A stretch of 64,000 nucleotides of DNA from Pomphorhynchus laevis (Eukaryota > Acanthocephala > Palaeacanthocephala > Echinorhynchida > Pomphorhynchidae), in NCBI GenBank assembly GCA_012934845.2, contig WNNJ02003240.1:62001-126000 (forward strand), read 5' to 3'. A model generated the notes under the pieces. The model was given only the letters and a program-made list of their open reading frames with translations, was not told where the DNA came from and searched no databases. Shown piece by piece: positions 11,533-22,980 of this stretch (position 1 is its first letter; each line of letters starts with the position of its first letter). The position numbers were made by a program, and so were the translations under genes.

Positions 11533-12350
11533 GTGAATGTCGGAGCATTTATTGTCGAACGATTCATTGAAAAACAACGAAATACAGTGCAAAATGATCA
11601 AAAATTCGAATGGAATGCCTATTATTTCTACGAAGACAGATTTATTCCAACCAGCAAGGTAAGTAAAATTTTGATTTCTACTTCTCATCCGATACAAGTG
11701 GAACTTCCCCCAGTTAAAAAGCTCCAAAATTTAATCAGTATTAAGTTTGAAGCACCACTTGAGACAAAAAGTAGTCAACAGTCTTTTACGGAAATTCACT
11801 GCTTTGTGCAAGGATAGAGTTATTTTCAATTCAATGAGATACTATGAGTCGGAGGTACGAGTATCCTTTTATTCCGATGACATTGATGTTGCGTACCAAA
11901 AATATTTCAATGAAAATCTGTCACCGTTTGAGGAAATTATTTTCAAACCGAGACAAGCGTCTGTTAAAATCACTAACATCCCGCCTGACCTTGACAACTA
12001 CGATTTCAAAACACTTGAAAATTTATTTAAAATTTCAAATATTTTACTTATAAATGGGAAGAATCGTTTCCTTCTCTCGGTCGCTTCGGCACAACCTCGG
12101 TAGTAACGCCGAAATTATATCAAAATCCAAATGTAACCAATTTCTTGGTCATAATCTCGTATTCACATGGGCCAGTACTGATAGTCTGACCAACCCACTG
12201 TAATTGCTGCCACGAGTGGAGGCATTGGGGGTCAGATTGCCACACTCCTCCTATCGGGTTTGCAATTCGACTGATCCCAATCACTTGAGAGGAGGAAAGT
12301 GCCGCAATCCCTGCACTGCTCAAACCGCGGAGGGGACCATCATACATGAT
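11533..12350 (+). pseudogene. LINE-A ORF1 remnant with CCHC zinc knuckle
   Basis: The reading moves between frames at about 11805 and again before 12195. The middle block (11820-12090) has an alternating strand/helix pattern (VKITNIPPDLDNYDFKTLEN) like the RRM-type folds of LINE ORF1 proteins. A retroviral-type knuckle, CNCCHEWRHWGSDC, fits CX2CX4HX4C at 12199-12240. In LINEs such proteins bind element RNA and act as chaperones. The remnant is non-functional because of the frame changes. Confidence 0.65.
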
Positions 12351-13129
12351 CTTGCAAATGTTGTTACTTCAAAGAATATCAAAGCGACACTATACTATTT
12401 CAAACAACACCTTCACTTCGTTTGCAGATGCAAGCAAAAGGTTGTCCGACTCAGACATAATTATACTGATTGATGCAGAGTCAAGCAACCATCAAAAAGA
12501 TTGAGAACTTGTTCACGTTTTTAATCAACACAATGTACACCACACCCCAAGCTTTCACAGCTACCGTCCAGAAATCAAACAATGGGCAACTTTGTTCAAA
12601 ACCCGTCCTATATCCGCCTTTCCAAGATAGGTACAACTTGGGAAGTGGCGGCTAAAAAGGAAAATGAAGATAATCCCGGTGGGCAAATGACTCTTTCTGT
12701 TGAGACCGGATGTGGGAATGGCAACCTTCCTGCCTCTTATTCCAACTAGAGAGGGCTTTCCCACTCCAATACCACTATCGCAATGGGAAATATTCACGAA
12801 CCGTTTTCACTGAATATCCTTCAGTAGAACTCAGAGGGTGCTTCCATCCTTAGCCTTCTATAAGGTAGATATGCAGATGTTATAGTTCTAAAGGAGACGC
12901 GATCTAACCGGGACATTACTCTATTTATTCTATAGCACACAACCTCCCAGTTTACTCCGTATAGAACCTCACCTCATTCCGTTTCTTCTTTTGTTCAGCG
13001 CTATCTTGTTTAGCAATATCACTATGAAAGAACGGTAAACGTATCAGCATAGCTCATGTCTATATTCGGCTAGGAGAAATTCACAAGAACCGTGATCTCC
13101 TGGATTGTATATTAGGTTGCGGCTATGGC

Positions 13130-13357
13130 ATGTTACTTGGTGACTTCAACGACATTACTGGGCATTGGATTAATACAGCACTCCGAAGAACCAGGAACGA
13201 ATATCTTATTCATAAACCACCGTTCCCCACCTTTCATTGCACAAAAATAAATTCTTTTCTTGACATACTACTGCTACACGAAAGGTGTCTGCTAAAGCCT
13301 ACCTGTATTGATCAGTCACGCAAACAACTGTCCACCTCGCACAACATACTCCGTTGA
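13130..13357 (+). pseudogene. LINE-A AP-type endonuclease fragment
   Basis: Contains LLGDFNDITGHW (the GDFN active-site loop of AP-like endonucleases), then PTFHCTKINSFLDILLLH, the usual T...S-LDI strand before the final SDH motif. The segment just upstream (13025-13130) in another frame reads like the preceding ISIAHVYIRLG strand. This nuclease makes the first target nick in AP-class LINEs. Only the C-terminal half is legible. Confidence 0.75.
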
Positions 13358-13939
13358 CGGTTAGAAGAAGATACGTTGCTTAAAAAGAGGTTTCACTTTG
13401 ATCCAATCAGAGTGGCCTGCTTCCAGGATGTTATCCAACTCTTCCCTGTTGTAGGAAATGCGAGTCTGACATGATTAAATTCTTACCGCTCATCGCAAGC
13501 TACCGTGATTTTTTCGACTACCTATAAAGGTCACATATACATTTCTACTCCAACAAAACTCTAGGTCCTAGCTAGAATGATACCCCTTCCCAATCGATAT
13601 ATTTTTGTCAGACAGCCCCTCCGGGAGAATACTGGAGCACTAGATATAGGTTCCAGCTGGGAAAAGATAGGGCAAGCATTGCTCATTTTAACCCTTCTCA
13701 GTCTTCCTTTTAGAAGATATTCAAGAAGGATATGTTTGTCTGTGGAGTGAGAGAGCTTTGTGTTGGATCGGTAGTATAGTCCTTGACGAAGTTTTGGAGG
13801 AGTCACTATCCATACATAATTATGGAGCCACTCAATCTCCCTAACCAATCCTGCCTTGGGGTGACTTCAAGAGCAGCAATTTATCTGTTCTGGATATCCC
13901 AAATCATAGGAGACACTTCCGGGCACCTCCAAATTCCAT

Positions 13940-14293
13940 GTGTCACTCTCCACTCGGGTCTGTCAGCTTCTGACAGCCACTCAGAGAGAGAAGATCGTCA
14001 TTACGATGTTACTAGCCACCCCATCTGATGCTGCAGGCATTAACATTAGCCGACGAATATTTTTACCTAAAAACAAATCGATTTCATGCCCTAAAAATTT
14101 ACGGCTCATTTCGATTCAAAACTCTCTCATCTCCATCTACGAAAAAGCGCTTGCGCGTAGTATCCGTGACCATCTAATTAGGCGTAATTTATTTACACCA
14201 GTTTTCATGGCTTTGTCAAAGGTCGTTTGGTCTATACGGAAGTTTGTGAGGTGCATCGGTTCTGTCGGAACAACAGTCATCAGCTCGTTGTAG
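13940..14293 (+). pseudogene. LINE-A copy 2 reverse transcriptase fragment
   Basis: 117 codons matching the copy 1 fingers/palm block, including INISRRIFLPKNKS, LRLISIQNSLISIYEKALAR and the CQLL segment before it. The frame is disturbed before the catalytic A box. The YADD box lies downstream at 14559-14570. Confidence 0.8.
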
Positions 14294-15257
14294 CTGTTTT
14301 CCTTAATTTTTCATATGCATTTGACCCCATTTCCATTCCCTTTGTTATCTCTTCTCTTAGGTCCCTTGAGTTGCCTGCGAGAATTGTTAACAGGGTCTAG
14401 ATAAAACCAAGCGGTTATTTTATGAAGATGATCCGAATGCACGTCAGATCAACCCTATTACAGTTGTGCCGCAAGGCTCCCCACTTTCTCCTGTCTTATA
14501 TCTTGCTGCCTCTATTGAACTTTTTTAAAAATTTGAACTTGATCAACATCTAGTAGTATACGCTGATGATACCATAGCCCTGTTTTCTGGACGCAGGTGC
14601 AAGGATGTAGTCTCGAACATCAGCCGCTTCTTTTCAAGATTAATCTTGAAAATATTATTCCAGTTTTATTCTCAACTTCTCTAAATCGCAGGTGCTGGTC
14701 TTTAATGGCGCCCCTGCGACAAAGAAAAACTCAAGAGATTGGCACTCTCTTCTCTCTTCCTTCACAAGTCGAGTAAGATATTTGAGGTTCACCATTACGG
14801 TGAACTGGTCGGCGAAAGCGGACCTGAATAGATTTAAACGTATCCTGAAGATAGCTAGTTGGGCGCTGAAACGGGCCCAGCATCAGTCATTAAAAAAGGC
14901 CAAGTACGCCTTTGGAGTACCTGGGTAATTTCGGGATTAGTCTTCTTTCCAAGAGGACGCTTTTCAGAGCAAAGACTAAGGTTTCTCAAGCTCCTCATCT
15001 CGAGATTATCGACCATAGTCCACCTCGACTGGACTCTTAAAAGGGGGTGAGAGACACTTAATGGTTCAGTTAAAACGGCGCGCTGGTGCGGCCGGGTGCT
15101 CAGATCCCTCTGGATGTGAGGCCGTGAAGTTTACAATGGAGACTAGCTGAATGAAGAGGTATAATTAGTAAAGAAGAATGTCTGACTTATCTTGTTTAAC
15201 TTATTTATTCAATCGTGTATTTTGTTAATAAAATCTATTATTATCATAAGCATACCA

Positions 15258-16077
15258 ATACCATATCATCAAGTTCTTGTGATTCACAAATTAATAACTA
15301 CATAAAAGTATCAATTCTTATGGATCCTGGACGATAATTCTATATCCAAAACATTTCATATAAATATTGAAAAGAATACTTTTTATATTTAACAGAGAAC
15401 TTATTTTAACTTCCACATTCTCACTTTTACAATTTATTCTACCCTTTTTCTTATAGGTTAGATTGGAGCGGTGGATTAAAATTGGTTGTTTGTGGATATG
15501 TTCAAACATGTAAAACAGATATTGTCATTGCAAGGTACACTAATTGATGATGTTTCTGTAGTTGTATTTGAGTGCATCTTAGAAGACGCATGATAAGATG
15601 CTCCCAAGCATTTGAAGTAATCTAAAAATATGTTAATGTCAGTCGGTCGCTCTGCGAATTGTACATTTTTAACGGCCTTGTTTACTGCATTCAGAAATTA
15701 TCGGGGATTCTAATATCAATAGTATATGCAAGCTACATGTAGATATTGTTTCTTTGTTTTTATCTTGAGCATAACCTTTATAGATTGGAGTCTAGCTTGA
15801 TTATAATCAGTATTGATTTGTTTTCGTTTGTTTCGAAAAGTGTTAGCTGTTAAAATAAACTCTGGGTTATCCTGGTTATTATTTAAATATAAAAATAGTT
15901 TTCTTTTTCTTTGCATTATGTAACTGAATCCGATATATAATATGGATCCCAGGAATCGATAATATACTGGCATTCAAGTGTTATATAGTACAGGTTTATT
16001 AATAAAATATTAATATTTATAAACAGAAATATTTATAACCTGAAAGTAGAGATGTTGAAGTCTAAAAGTTATTCAAA
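15258..16077. other. unassigned sequence
   Basis: Starts with the flank of the LINE-A insertion. An 85-codon minus-strand frame at 15716-15973 is Lys/Asn/Tyr-rich and matches nothing I recognise. Not called as a gene. Confidence 0.4.
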
Positions 16078-16110
16078 ACGTTTCGGCTAGTAAAATAGCC
16101 TTCTTCAGTT
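16078..16110 (-). repeat. PLE-end signature: CTGAAGAAGGC hairpin and GAAACG
   Basis: On the minus strand the sequence reads CTGAAGAAGGC, a loop, GCCGAAACGTTTTGAAT. The GGC/GCC stem directly before GAAACG is the hallmark seen after the PLE stop at 7618. It resembles a hammerhead core with one extra base between the CTGAAGA box and the stem. Confidence 0.6.
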
Positions 16111-16685
16111 GTTAGAGCAGACCTCAATAGAATTTATTACAATTAATTAAGATAATTTTTACAAGTTAAAATCAAATTCAAGTTAAAATATAAATTCGAG
16201 TTAAAATCAAAATTCAAGAAAATACTAAAATCTAACTATTATTCACACAAAATCCTTACATTACACGATTCGAATTGTGCAAATTGTAACAATTAATATT
16301 GATTATTAAATATAACAATCAATATTATATTAAAGCATAATGTTTAAATTTAAAGACAGAACTTGTAATAAATCAAAACATCATTTGAATATATGGCCTT
16401 ACTTTACGATTAATAAAATACGTTATAAATACTAAAATACTTTACGATTAATATTTGTATCGTAAACAATTTTAAATCATAATAAAATAATTGATTTAAA
16501 ATTATTTTTCAACTAATTTATAAGATTATTCCTTCCCATCAAAAATTAAATGTCCTCGTCAAATACGGATTTGACGGGAATACCTATTGATATTAATATC
16601 ATTTAGAGGATTCAAAACAAGTGACGATTGCTATGTGAGATATATTGATTTTGTATGATGGATATTAAGAGAGCAATATCCATTA
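16111..16685. other. AT-rich sequence, nothing recognised
   Basis: Low complexity, rich in AAATTCAAG-like and TTTAAATT-like text. No gene, RNA or known repeat was seen. Confidence 0.4.
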
Positions 16686-16713
16686 TACGTTTCGGCCTCT
16701 CGAAGAAGTGCTT
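16686..16713 (-). repeat. PLE-end signature (AGAGGCCGAAACGT)
   Basis: The minus strand reads CACTTCTTCGAGAGGCCGAAACGTATAAT. The GGCC-GAAACG part matches the other PLE ends, but the left half of the hairpin is decayed. Confidence 0.45.
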
Positions 16714-17858
16714 ATTTACATATTTTTTAAGAGCTAATGATATTTAAATTATAAGTTTTGTAGTGGCCTATGTGATGTTCGCTTGCAGGTTCACTAAAAA
16801 TTATATACAAAGCCATTGCACAAATAATTGAGTTTTAGCAAAATCAGTTCGTAGTGTAAGTTAGGAATTCGATGAGAATACGCATTAAACTGTCTGTAGA
16901 CAGTAATTATCCTGTCTATAATCGGTATGAACACTGCAATTCTGTGACTATTTGCACCTAGACAATTCGATTGTGTGACAATGTGAAATTATTATTTTTA
17001 TCAAGTTGTTTAGTTTATACAACGAAACAACAAAGAAGACAAGATTAACGAAAACCTAATCTGTGAGGAAAAACCTAGATTAGCTTGACAGTGAAAGTCG
17101 ATGAATGGATATACACATTGAGAATGGGTATATCTATATACGTCAAAGCGTGTATTTATGATTGAGCATATTTTATTTGTGTCAAACTCGTACAGTTGAT
17201 GTTATGTATTATAAAAGAATGCATATTACATAATGTGTAATAATGAACATGTCCTCTGTTCACTCATAATTACAAAAGTTAAATAGAATATAAAAGTTAG
17301 AAAATACAAAAGTTGGAAAGTTCTAACTAATTAAAATATTACTTAATTTCTAACAAAAACATTGACATTTAAGTCGCCACAAATGCAATTACAAAAAATT
17401 ATAATATTGATATAAATATTCAGATATTTTGTATTTAAAAATGTGTGTTTATTTAGTTCATACCGAGTCGATAAAACGAAAGGATTTGTATTTGTAAATC
17501 GCGGATTTGAAAATTGCCAAAAATAATACAAAGTCTGGAAAACATTCAGTTTGAATACTTTTGTTGAATTTTGTAAAAATGATTTTCTTAACAAAATATT
17601 TATTTTTGATAAAAACAACTAGCGAACAATATTTATTATACACAAGCTTAAACACAAAAGAGATAATAATACAATATTATATACAATGCCTAAAAGGAAA
17701 CCAAATTCGATTCCGAAATGTTTCGTTTGTAATTGTTCAGAAGCAAAATGCATCAGAAAAGATATTTTTCATATGATTATCTTCCAATGATCTCATATAA
17801 AGTTCGCTATAAAGTTTAATTTCAGCTATTGCAAATTATAAATTTATATTGATTACTT
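16714..17858. other. intergenic sequence, nothing recognised
   Basis: Short overlapping frames of 65-91 codons on both strands at 17343-17776 are AT-rich and lack motifs. No repeat family was identified. Confidence 0.4.
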
Positions 17859-18032
17859 TTATTTTATTATAAATCCATACAGTAAGGAGTCTTACACAAC
17901 TGTTTATAACAAATTATATATATAATTTATATGTAAATATACTATTTATCCTTGTAATATTTCGACATTCATTGACTTCGTGCAGTTATTTAATAATAAG
18001 ATTCCTTACTGTATGGATTTATAATAAAATAA
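17859..18032. mobile_element. 174-bp foldback/MITE-like element with 36-bp inverted ends
   Basis: The left arm 17859-17894 and right arm 17997-18032 are reverse complements with a single mismatch (core ATCCATACAGTAAGGA). The 102-bp interior has no coding capacity. No clear target-site duplication was seen. The shape fits a miniature inverted-repeat transposon. Confidence 0.75.
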
Positions 18033-18069
18033 CATATATAAATATATATCAGATTTTTCCTGTCAATTA

Positions 18070-18760
18070 ATGTTCCGAGTGCCGGTCGTAGAAGCAGTTC
18101 ATGATCCAAACTACTCAAGACATCGCGATCCTAGGCGACAGACCAGAGGTCTCTTTCAGATAGCTCAAGGGGGTTTTCGGCCAGTATCGGGATTTGATCT
18201 CTACACCGGTATCGAGGTCTACCTCGAGGTCTCTTTCCAGAGCGTCCGGCTTGGAAAACCCTTCAAGGAATGCGATCCCTAGTAATCTTCAGAACGTGTC
18301 CTAACCATCATAACTGACATTTTTCGATGTGGAGAAGCAACGACTTTACTCCGAGTTTATCCAGAATGACCGAACTCCTAATCATATCTCTAAGTTTAAG
18401 CCCGACCACACCGCGAAGGAACCTCATTTCGGTCGCATGTATCCGAGATCCTATCCTTTCGGTCATAACCCAAAGCTCATGACCATAGGTTAAGATAAGA
18501 ACGAAGATTTCGCAGTAAACCGAAAGTTTCGCCCGATGACTCAACTCCCGCTTCACCACGATGGACGTGTACAAATAACGCATTTCTGCGTTAGCTGCAC
18601 AGATCCGCTTCTCAATCTCTCTGATGTTTCTGCTGTCCCTCGAGAACAATACCCCTAAATACTTGAAATCCTTCACATCAGGAAGAACTGTTTCCCCAAT
18701 CCAGATTGACATTGATCCTAACAAATAGCTTACCATTTATAGTGGTGAGTTACATTGATC
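18070..18760 (-). mobile_element. RTE-clade LINE 3' end (Rex3-like), 5'-truncated
   Basis: The minus strand encodes the distal reverse transcriptase region of RTE elements. The block at 18308-18736 includes FKYLGVLFSRDSR, EIEKRICAANAEMRYLY, KRELSHRAKLSVY and LTYGHELWVMTER. The following segment to about 18070 keeps the GKRPRGRPRYR tail typical of the clade, with a stop and frame breaks. Catalytic motifs upstream are absent, as expected of a 5'-truncated copy. Confidence 0.85.
18308..18736 (-). pseudogene. RTE reverse transcriptase C-terminal fragment
   Basis: 142 codons open on the minus strand, corresponding to the thumb and connection region after the YADD box. The TYGHELWVMTER block and the ATEMRFLRGVVGLKLRD helix are diagnostic of RTE/Rex3-type polymerases. 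No catalytic residues are included, so it cannot act on its own. Confidence 0.85.
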
Positions 18761-18808
18761 CTGTGAGGGTCCTAGCGACCCTCACAGGGTCGCTGGGACC
18801 CTCACAGG
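18760..18808. repeat. nested GC-rich hairpins
   Basis: A 12-mer CCTGTGAGGGTC (18760-18771) is followed by its reverse complement at 18777-18788 and again at 18797-18808. AGCGACCC/GGGTCGCT forms an alternative stem between them. The structure sits exactly at the truncated 5' end of the RTE copy. Confidence 0.85.
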
Positions 18809-18823
18809 AGTATAGTAGTTTTA

Positions 18824-18873
18824 TATTTATCTTACGATTTACACCAGTTCGAGTAAAAATCGTAAGATAAATA
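18824..18873. repeat. 17-bp perfect hairpin
   Basis: TATTTATCTTACGATTT (18824-18840) pairs perfectly with 18857-18873 across a 16-nt loop. Function unknown. It could be a tiny foldback element or a terminator-like structure. Confidence 0.8.
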
Positions 18874-20294
18874 AATTATATATTTGGTATCAAATAGTGT
18901 TAAAATGTGCTCCGAGAGCTAATAAGCTTAAGTTTCATAATTGTAGATATTGCCAAAAACCTGAGTTCGATTACATGCAGAGCAGACTTCCTTATCACTC
19001 TTAGACGTACTGATGGTAGCCGGCATCATATACATATATAAATGTTATTCCACCAGGGTGCTATATATAACCGGAAGTAGCTTATAAATTGATTTTAATT
19101 TATACTTACTATATATACCGGATGAAAGTTTATTGATATACTACCTCGGGGATCTTCTTTAGGGAATTCGACCATAATACTGTATTTACCAAATGGTATT
19201 TGTAGACTCGACACAAGCAGGAAATTGAATTTTATCTTAAAATATTTCGCCTCGCGGCTTTATCAATTGTAATAAGTTAATTGTTATTAACTTATTAATA
19301 ACAATTAACTAGAGGAGAGATCGAATCTCAAAACTTTAGAGTGGGCCTGTAGATCGCGTCATCTGAAGTAACTCGCCGAATGCCTTCAATACCAGACATT
19401 CGTATAAGTGGAAATGCCAATGGTAAGTGCAAAAACCTATATTTAAACTTTTCCATATCTCGAACTGAACAACCGAATTCATAATAACTGAATTTTTATA
19501 CCAATATGAATATATTAGAATGGTAAATGAATTTTTGGATTCAAAAAATATTCACATATTGAGAATTAAAACTATCTTAAATTATGAAGATAAGAAATGC
19601 GGCGCCAAAAGTCCACCACGGCATTGACAATTAGCGACAGACGAACATTTTTATGTTAATTATAGCATTTTTACTGCATATTAACAGTTTGTATATTTCA
19701 AGATATTCTATTTAAAGATAGATTGTGCCAATAAATCAAAATCTTACCATTGCTGGTGGTTGTGGTCATTGCGATTGCAGTTGGACAAAAAATGACTATT
19801 TGGCAATTATTACTGATATTCTTGCTGGTAAGCTGTTGAAGTCGACAGCGTTCATCTGATATTAGCTATTCGATATATTGTATATCTCTTGTAGGAGAGA
19901 TATAAAACTTGTGTTGACAACAGTTGTAGCTTCTCTGTATCAGGATCACTTTGTTATCGAAAATTAAATGGCGGATTTGCTCGAATACGATTGCGATTAC
20001 GACGTATTCAACACTTCTGATGCGTCCTTCTATCTTTTGAAGCCATTGCTTAAGCGGACAGTATCCGTTGTTTTTCTAACATCATAATAAAAAGTAATAA
20101 TAAGCTGATTAAATCGTTACAATTAATAAAACAAAATATTTACAAAACAAGAGGGTGGATAAAATCATTAACCACGGAACTGAAGAGCGAACTAATTCTA
20201 TTTAATTGGGTCACTTATCTGAGTCTGCATATTTTGTACAATAAATTTAAAATAAATATTTAATCTTGAGATTTATACAATGTATCAGAATAAG
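18874..20294. other. intergenic sequence, nothing recognised
   Basis: No convincing frame or repeat. A small hairpin (ATATCTC...GAGATAT) occurs near 19876-19902. Confidence 0.4.
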
Positions 20295-20345
20295 GATTAA
20301 AGGTCACCAGGATGAACTGCTATGCTATCAGGTTTCGATACCTCA
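20295..20345 (-). repeat. AT-rich PLE family terminal repeat fragment
   Basis: The minus strand reads TATCGAAACCTGATAGCATA then GCAGTTCATCCTGGTGACC, the same string found in the terminal repeats at 21.7, 31.9, 39.6 and 45.0 kb. Confidence 0.7.
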
Positions 20346-20429
20346 AAAGTGTTATGCTTTTTTAAAAATATAACCTGAAAAAAGGACCATTGAAATAGTC
20401 GAAAATTTGTGAACAATAATTTTCTTTCT

Positions 20430-20495
20430 TTATTCCTCTCGATGTTTAAACACCCTGAACAATTGAATAGCACATTGAACGTATCATTGGACAAT
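20430..20495. repeat. 66-bp dispersed repeat, copy 1
   Basis: Begins TATTCCTCTCGATGTTTAAA and ends CATTGGACA. A ~80% match lies at 21107-21171. The family was not identified; the minus strand of both copies stays open, which may hint at a decayed coding origin. Confidence 0.65.
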
Positions 20496-21106
20496 TTTAA
20501 TTTTATGTTGTTCACAATTTCATTTTGCAATAAAGAAATAAAATTGTAATCTAATAGAAGAATTGTAGTTTTTTTATAAAATCGTTGTTTTTACTTTTCA
20601 ATAGTTATCATCTATGTGAATACATTTTGTATATCAAATAACTTAATCCATTAAAATTCATAAATTCAAAAAAATAAAAGTTTTAATCCTTTTGTAAGAA
20701 ATTACAAATAGATGTTTGTTAGCAAACACAGCAATTTTCCATCTCTTGGAATTAGAAAATGTTTTTTTATCCAAAATAAAGTGCACCTTTATTTAATCAA
20801 TAAATAAGTTATGAAATTGAGTGACTTGTAAATAATTTTTAGAAATATGGATAGCGTAATCAAATATTGACTCATTCTATGTATTCGCCTTTGATAAAAA
20901 ATAATCTCATTTGTATCAGGTAAGTAGCTAACATTCAAATTTATGCGACTGTGAACGTAAAGATAGGACATTGAATACTCGGATAAATTAGAGTTACAAT
21001 TAAATGAAGTCATTAGCAATGCAAACGGACGTTTTTTGTATATTTTAATGTTATTTATTTGATGTTATGAATTTAATTTCATGTTTTATGATTTGTAAAC
21101 TTGTTC
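20496..21106. other. AT-rich sequence, nothing recognised
   Basis: A 76-codon minus-strand frame at 20789-21019 has no motif or neighbour that supports a gene. Confidence 0.4.
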
Positions 21107-21171
21107 TATTCCTCTCGATGTTTAAACGATCTGAACAATTTAAGAGCACATCGAACGTATCGTTGGACATT
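21107..21171. repeat. 66-bp dispersed repeat, copy 2
   Basis: Matches 20430-20495, sharing CCTCTCGATGTTTAAAC and the CGTATC-TTGGACA end. Confidence 0.65.
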
Positions 21172-21529
21172 AATTTTTATATTAATGTTAATATTAATAT
21201 TTACATAGCAATAACATTTATAATTAAAATAAAAATCAATTTATATGAATTAACTAATAAATAATAGACGATATATCAGGAAGAAATGTCACGTTATCAG
21301 GCGATTCCCATTCGTCGATCCAACAAATCAGTTGGTCAAATATATGCTGTATTTCTGACAGAGGTAATATAACCTCTGTCAGAAATATTAGTATTTAAGT
21401 ATTTTAAGTATTTAAGTAATTTAAGTATTTCTGTCAGAAATACTTAAACTATGTATTCTTGATACGACTATTTGTCTGCTAATTTTCTAGCAAGTTTAAT
21501 GGATTTTTTATAGCTTTACAATACATATA

Positions 21530-21850
21530 ATATATTATTAAAAATTTTAACTATTAAGCGGAACATTTTTATGGATTGATAATAAACAATATGCTTTGTA
21601 TAAGAATAAGGTATACTAAATAATCAAATTTCATTAGAGGAAATACGTCAGTAGCATGTATTCGGCCCCGCTACTATGTTGGGTCGAGAAATAGGGGCCG
21701 AAACATGATAACATAGCAGTTCCTTCTGATTACCTATAATTCTTATTCTTATGCATCGTTTATTTATAAGTCAATCATAAAAATTGACTTTTATTTTAAA
21801 TTTAAATATTAAATTTTAACTTTATATAAATATAAATTGTTAATAGCTTA
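21530..21850 (+). mobile_element. AT-rich PLE family, terminal (pseudo-LTR-like) repeat
   Basis: One of the fullest copies of a terminal segment found at least nine times in the window. Landmarks are a CATTAGAGGAAATACGTC box, GGCCCC (21664-21669) pairing with GGGGCC (21694-21699), GAAAC directly after (21700-21704), then ATGATAACATAGCAGTTCCT. Copies of the same family's RT lie nearby at 22.3-24.2 kb, and at 44.6-44.9 kb the terminal segment directly follows the RT. Confidence 0.7.
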
Positions 21851-22319
21851 TATAAGTATTTATTATTTATCTTTATTTTTAATTTATATATGGTATAAAA
21901 TACGTAGACTCAGTTATCTGACCTAATTTGTTCTGCTGACAATGACTCTTTTTGATTGATAGATTTATAGATTAAATGTTAGCAAAAATTTAAAAGCAAC
22001 TTTTACATTGCCCAAATTAACAAATATTGGACGAATTGGCCAATTTTGTTCATAAATATTTGTGATAATAACAGATCAAATAAACATATTATTAACAAAT
22101 ATTAATATTTAATATTTATTTATCCTTATTCTAATACGTAGAATATTTATCCTTATAAAATACGTAGACTCAGTTATCTGATCTGATTTCCTCTGATGAA
22201 ATTAGATTATAAAGTATCCTATTTTAATACAAAGTATATTATTTATTATCCATAAAATTTTCCGCTTAACAGTTTAATTTTTTTTATAATATTTTGTTGA
22301 TTTGTATAGCTAACTATTT

Positions 22320-22560
22320 TCTGTTTGATAAGACGTTTCGGCCCTGAGGCCTTTTTCAAATGTAAGTAGTTTTAATCAAGAATTTTTTAACCAGACATAT
22401 ATATTATATATATCTTCGTTATCGTTAATATTAGTTTTATTAAGGATAAGGCTACCTGGATAAATTTGTTCACTTATTGAATAAAAATTATTAAAGTTAA
22501 ATACACATATATCATCAATGTATTGAAACATATTTCATTTCTTTATATAATTTAGATTGA
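22320..22560 (-). pseudogene. AT-rich PLE reverse transcriptase fragment with YIDD, plus hairpin-GAAACG end
   Basis: The minus strand from about 22545 reads MFQYIDDICVFNFNNFYSIS, then EQIYPG and LNKTN. This is the palm C box and following strand of a Penelope-type RT. At 22331-22360 the minus strand also shows AAAAAGGCCTCAGGGCCGAAACGTC, an uninterrupted stem followed by GAAACG. Broken fragment. Confidence 0.7.
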
Positions 22561-22649
22561 TTTAATTTTACCTAAATAATTAATGATTATTTAGAAATTA
22601 TTAAATTTTACCTAAATTATTTAAAAAATTTAAATTATGATTTTGAAGA

Positions 22650-22980
22650 AAGCCAATATCATTACATATTGTTGCAATTCTTTAAATTTCATTATTTCAT
22701 GTATTATATTTAATATTATATAATATGCATGAATGCTCATGCAAAAATATGTTTCTTGTAAATTTAAATATGTCATCTTTACGATATAAATTAATAGTAG
22801 TTTTAGTTAATGTTAATTTAATGCTCATATCAAGATATATAACTTATTTATCATTAATATTGGTTTTGTTAAGAATAAGGTTTTTTTGAAAAATTTGTTT
22901 ATTTATTGAATAATAATTATTAGAGTTTATAAACCCATGTATCATTAATATATTGTAACAAATATTTTATATCTTTATAT
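22650..22980 (-). pseudogene. AT-rich PLE RT fragments (thumb, then palm)
   Basis: The minus strand at 22650-22790 resembles the RIATICNDIGFLQNH thumb block seen at 44.6 kb. At 22830-22975 a second copy of the YIDD-region segment occurs. The order suggests two partial copies joined. Both are decayed. Confidence 0.55.

Larger units (their letters stand above)
11526..15241 (+). mobile_element. LINE-A copy 2, longer copy with ORF1, endonuclease and RT
   Basis: Carries an ORF1 remnant (11533-12350), an AP-type endonuclease remnant with the GDFND motif (13139-13153), reverse transcriptase fingers (13940-14290), YADD at 14559-14570 and a thumb matching copy 1 (14692-15050). It ends in TGTTAATAAAATCTATTATT just before the right target duplication. 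Frames are broken many times. The AP-endonuclease class and zinc-knuckle ORF1 exclude the R2/REL class. The exact clade (R1/I/Jockey-like) is unresolved. Confidence 0.85.
9523..15257 (+). mobile_element. LINE-A head-to-tail pair inside one 16-bp target-site duplication
   Basis: TATCATAAGCATACCA is found at 9523-9538 and at 15242-15257. Between the copies lie two LINEs of one family in the same orientation: a 5'-truncated copy (about 9546-11525) and a longer copy (about 11526-15241). They are perhaps 80-85% alike where they overlap. The left duplication abuts the truncated copy and the right one abuts the 3' tail of the longer copy. This suggests the pair entered as one unit. Confidence 0.75.

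Noticed and set aside
12120-12347. Minus-strand 75-codon frame
   Set aside because: Shadow of the LINE-A ORF1 zinc-knuckle region.
21664-21745. Type II-like hammerhead (GAAAC followed by CTGAT-A) in the AT-rich PLE repeat
   Set aside because: The CTGAT-A box and the bases before GAAAC do not pair, so no stem II forms across the gap. Only the GGCCCC/GGGGCC hairpin is real.
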